Part shown: positions 48,974 to 50,146 of the stretch, piece by piece
Position numbering within the stretch: the stretch's first letter is position 1
How the letters are laid out: each line of letters starts with the position of its first letter
Source: Flavobacteriales bacterium
Lineage (GTDB): Bacteria; Bacteroidota; Bacteroidia; Flavobacteriales; Flavobacteriaceae
NCBI GenBank assembly: GCA_027065715.1
Contig: JAMONO010000027.1
Coordinates: 1-50,146, forward strand
DNA length: 50,146 nt
Direction of reading: 5' to 3'
Notes under the pieces: generated by a model
What the model was told of the DNA's origin: nothing
Database searches by the model: none
What the model saw: the letters and a program-made list of their open reading frames with translations, nothing else
Program-made: the position numbers and the translations under genes

Positions 48974-50146
48974 ATGAATAAATTGTTTGTCTTTCTTCTT
49001 TTGATACAAAGTTTAAAAAGTTTTGCCCAATATGAAACCCATTTGATAGAACCGCCTTATTACATCAAAACCATAAAACTTGACGACGGCAAAATACCAA
49101 AAGCATCTCCGATTATACAATTGGGACACCCTGTATATCTTTCATTTGACGACTTACAAGCCGACGAAAAAGAATACCGTTATCAAATCGTTCGATATGA
49201 TGAAAACTGGCAACCCACCCAACTCAACGAATCGGAATACATCAGCGGTTTTGCTTCCGACATCATTACCGATATTACCCAATCGAGCGGCACATTGCAA
49301 TCATATACCCACTATCAATTGACCATACCCAACGAAAATACCCGAATATTGTTAAGTGGCAACTACATAATTCAAGTTTTGGACGAAAACGATGAAGTGG
49401 TTTTTTCAAAAGCTTTTATTTATTACGAAAAAAAAATAAACGTAGGTGTGCAAGTCAAATGGGCAAACAATGTCAGTATGAAAGATCGCTTGCAAATGAT
49501 AGATTTTAACTTGTATAAAACCGGCTTTACCATTTTAAATGAAAGCCAAAATTTAACTGTCAAAATTTTTCAAAACAACGATTTGGGTTATGCCCTCACC
49601 TTTCACAAGCCAACTTATTATCAAGGCGATACATGGATATATCACTATCCGCAAAAAGCTCTTTTTGAAGGAATTAATGAATTCAGACGCTTTGAAACCA
49701 AAGATTTAAGAGGTTATAATTATGGTATAGCGCTAAAAAAACTCAACAACTTGTATGATTTTTATCCCTATACCGGGACTTTCAGAACCCATTATATTTT
49801 TAACAAAGACATTGACGGAAACTACATACTCAATGCCGCCCAAGCATACGACGATGTAAATACCGAAGCCGATTATGTCAATGTGCACTTTAGTTTTGAC
49901 GGATATTTGGAAGAAAATGAAAATATATACGTCATAGGACGTTTCAATGACTTTAACCCAACCGATGATTACCGCTTGCAATTAAACGAACAAACCGGAA
50001 GATATGAAGTAAGTGTTTTGCTCAAACAAGGTTATTACGATTATATGTTTGTTACCAAAAATGCTCAAAATCAAATAGATGTAACATCTATCGAAGGAAG
50101 TTTTGCACAAACCGAAAACGACTATACCGTAGTGGTCTATTACCGT
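48974..50146 (+). CDS. Type IX secretion system plug protein (DUF5103 family), truncated by window edge
   Basis: Open ATG frame to the window end, missing from the ORF track; MNKLFVFLLLIQSLKSFAQYETHLIEPPYYIKTIKL...YRYQIVRYDENWQPTQLNESEYISGF...GQFNDF-like IGRFNDFNPTDDYRL. Confidence 0.8.
   Translation, partial: MNKLFVFLLLIQSLKSFAQYETHLIEPPYYIKTIKLDDGKIPKASPIIQLGHPVYLSFDDLQADEKEYRYQIVRYDENWQPTQLNESEYISGFASDIITDITQSSGTLQSYTHYQLTIPNENTRILLSGNYIIQVLDENDEVVFSKAFIYYEKKINVGVQVKWANNVSMKDRLQMIDFNLYKTGFTILNESQNLTVKIFQNNDLGYALTFHKPTYYQGDTWIYHYPQKALFEGINEFRRFETKDLRGYNYGIALKKLNNLYDFYPYTGTFRTHYIFNKDIDGNYILNAAQAYDDVNTEADYVNVHFSFDGYLEENENIYVIGRFNDFNPTDDYRLQLNEQTGRYEVSVLLKQGYYDYMFVTKNAQNQIDVTSIEGSFAQTENDYTVVVYYR

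Noticed and set aside
1-50146. CRISPR arrays, rRNA genes, intact IS elements or prophage
   Set aside because: No regularly spaced repeats, rRNA motifs, transposase or phage structural proteins seen in either strand

Overview
The window is a gene-dense, AT-rich Bacteroidetes (Flavobacteriia-like) chromosomal segment. Most of it is ordinary core genome: the end of lpxD, an lpxC-fabZ fusion, lpxA, efp, sucD, pnp, rpsO, truA, alaS, pepE, lemA with two TPM genes, pdxH, a UDP-sugar dehydrogenase, tamL/BamA-like, a SpoU methyltransferase, miaB, yifB, a LolE/FtsX-type permease, a NamZ/DUF1343 lipoprotein, tRNA-Leu(CAG), bcp and a partial T9SS plug protein. Envelope and secretion genes (TonB receptor with a DUF5689 lipoprotein, a T9SS-sorted protein) are interspersed. 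The clearest accessory island is about 25.9-27.9 kb: an orphan RHS core tip fused to a possible C-terminal toxin, a tiny candidate immunity gene, a secreted DUF2059-like gene, and a non-coding segment with GC-rich and inverted-repeat structure. The second region of interest is about 35.0-38.1 kb: DUF1858-DUF2249-DUF2249 protein, haem-copper-oxidase-like membrane protein and DUF59 Fe-S factor, preceded by a leader with a terminator-like hairpin. I also found a 37-aa membrane microprotein coupled to truA that the ORF track missed, a degenerate-receiver response regulator, and an Rrf2 regulator with an Fe-S-type Cys pattern. Family names come from recognising motifs by eye; no database search was run.
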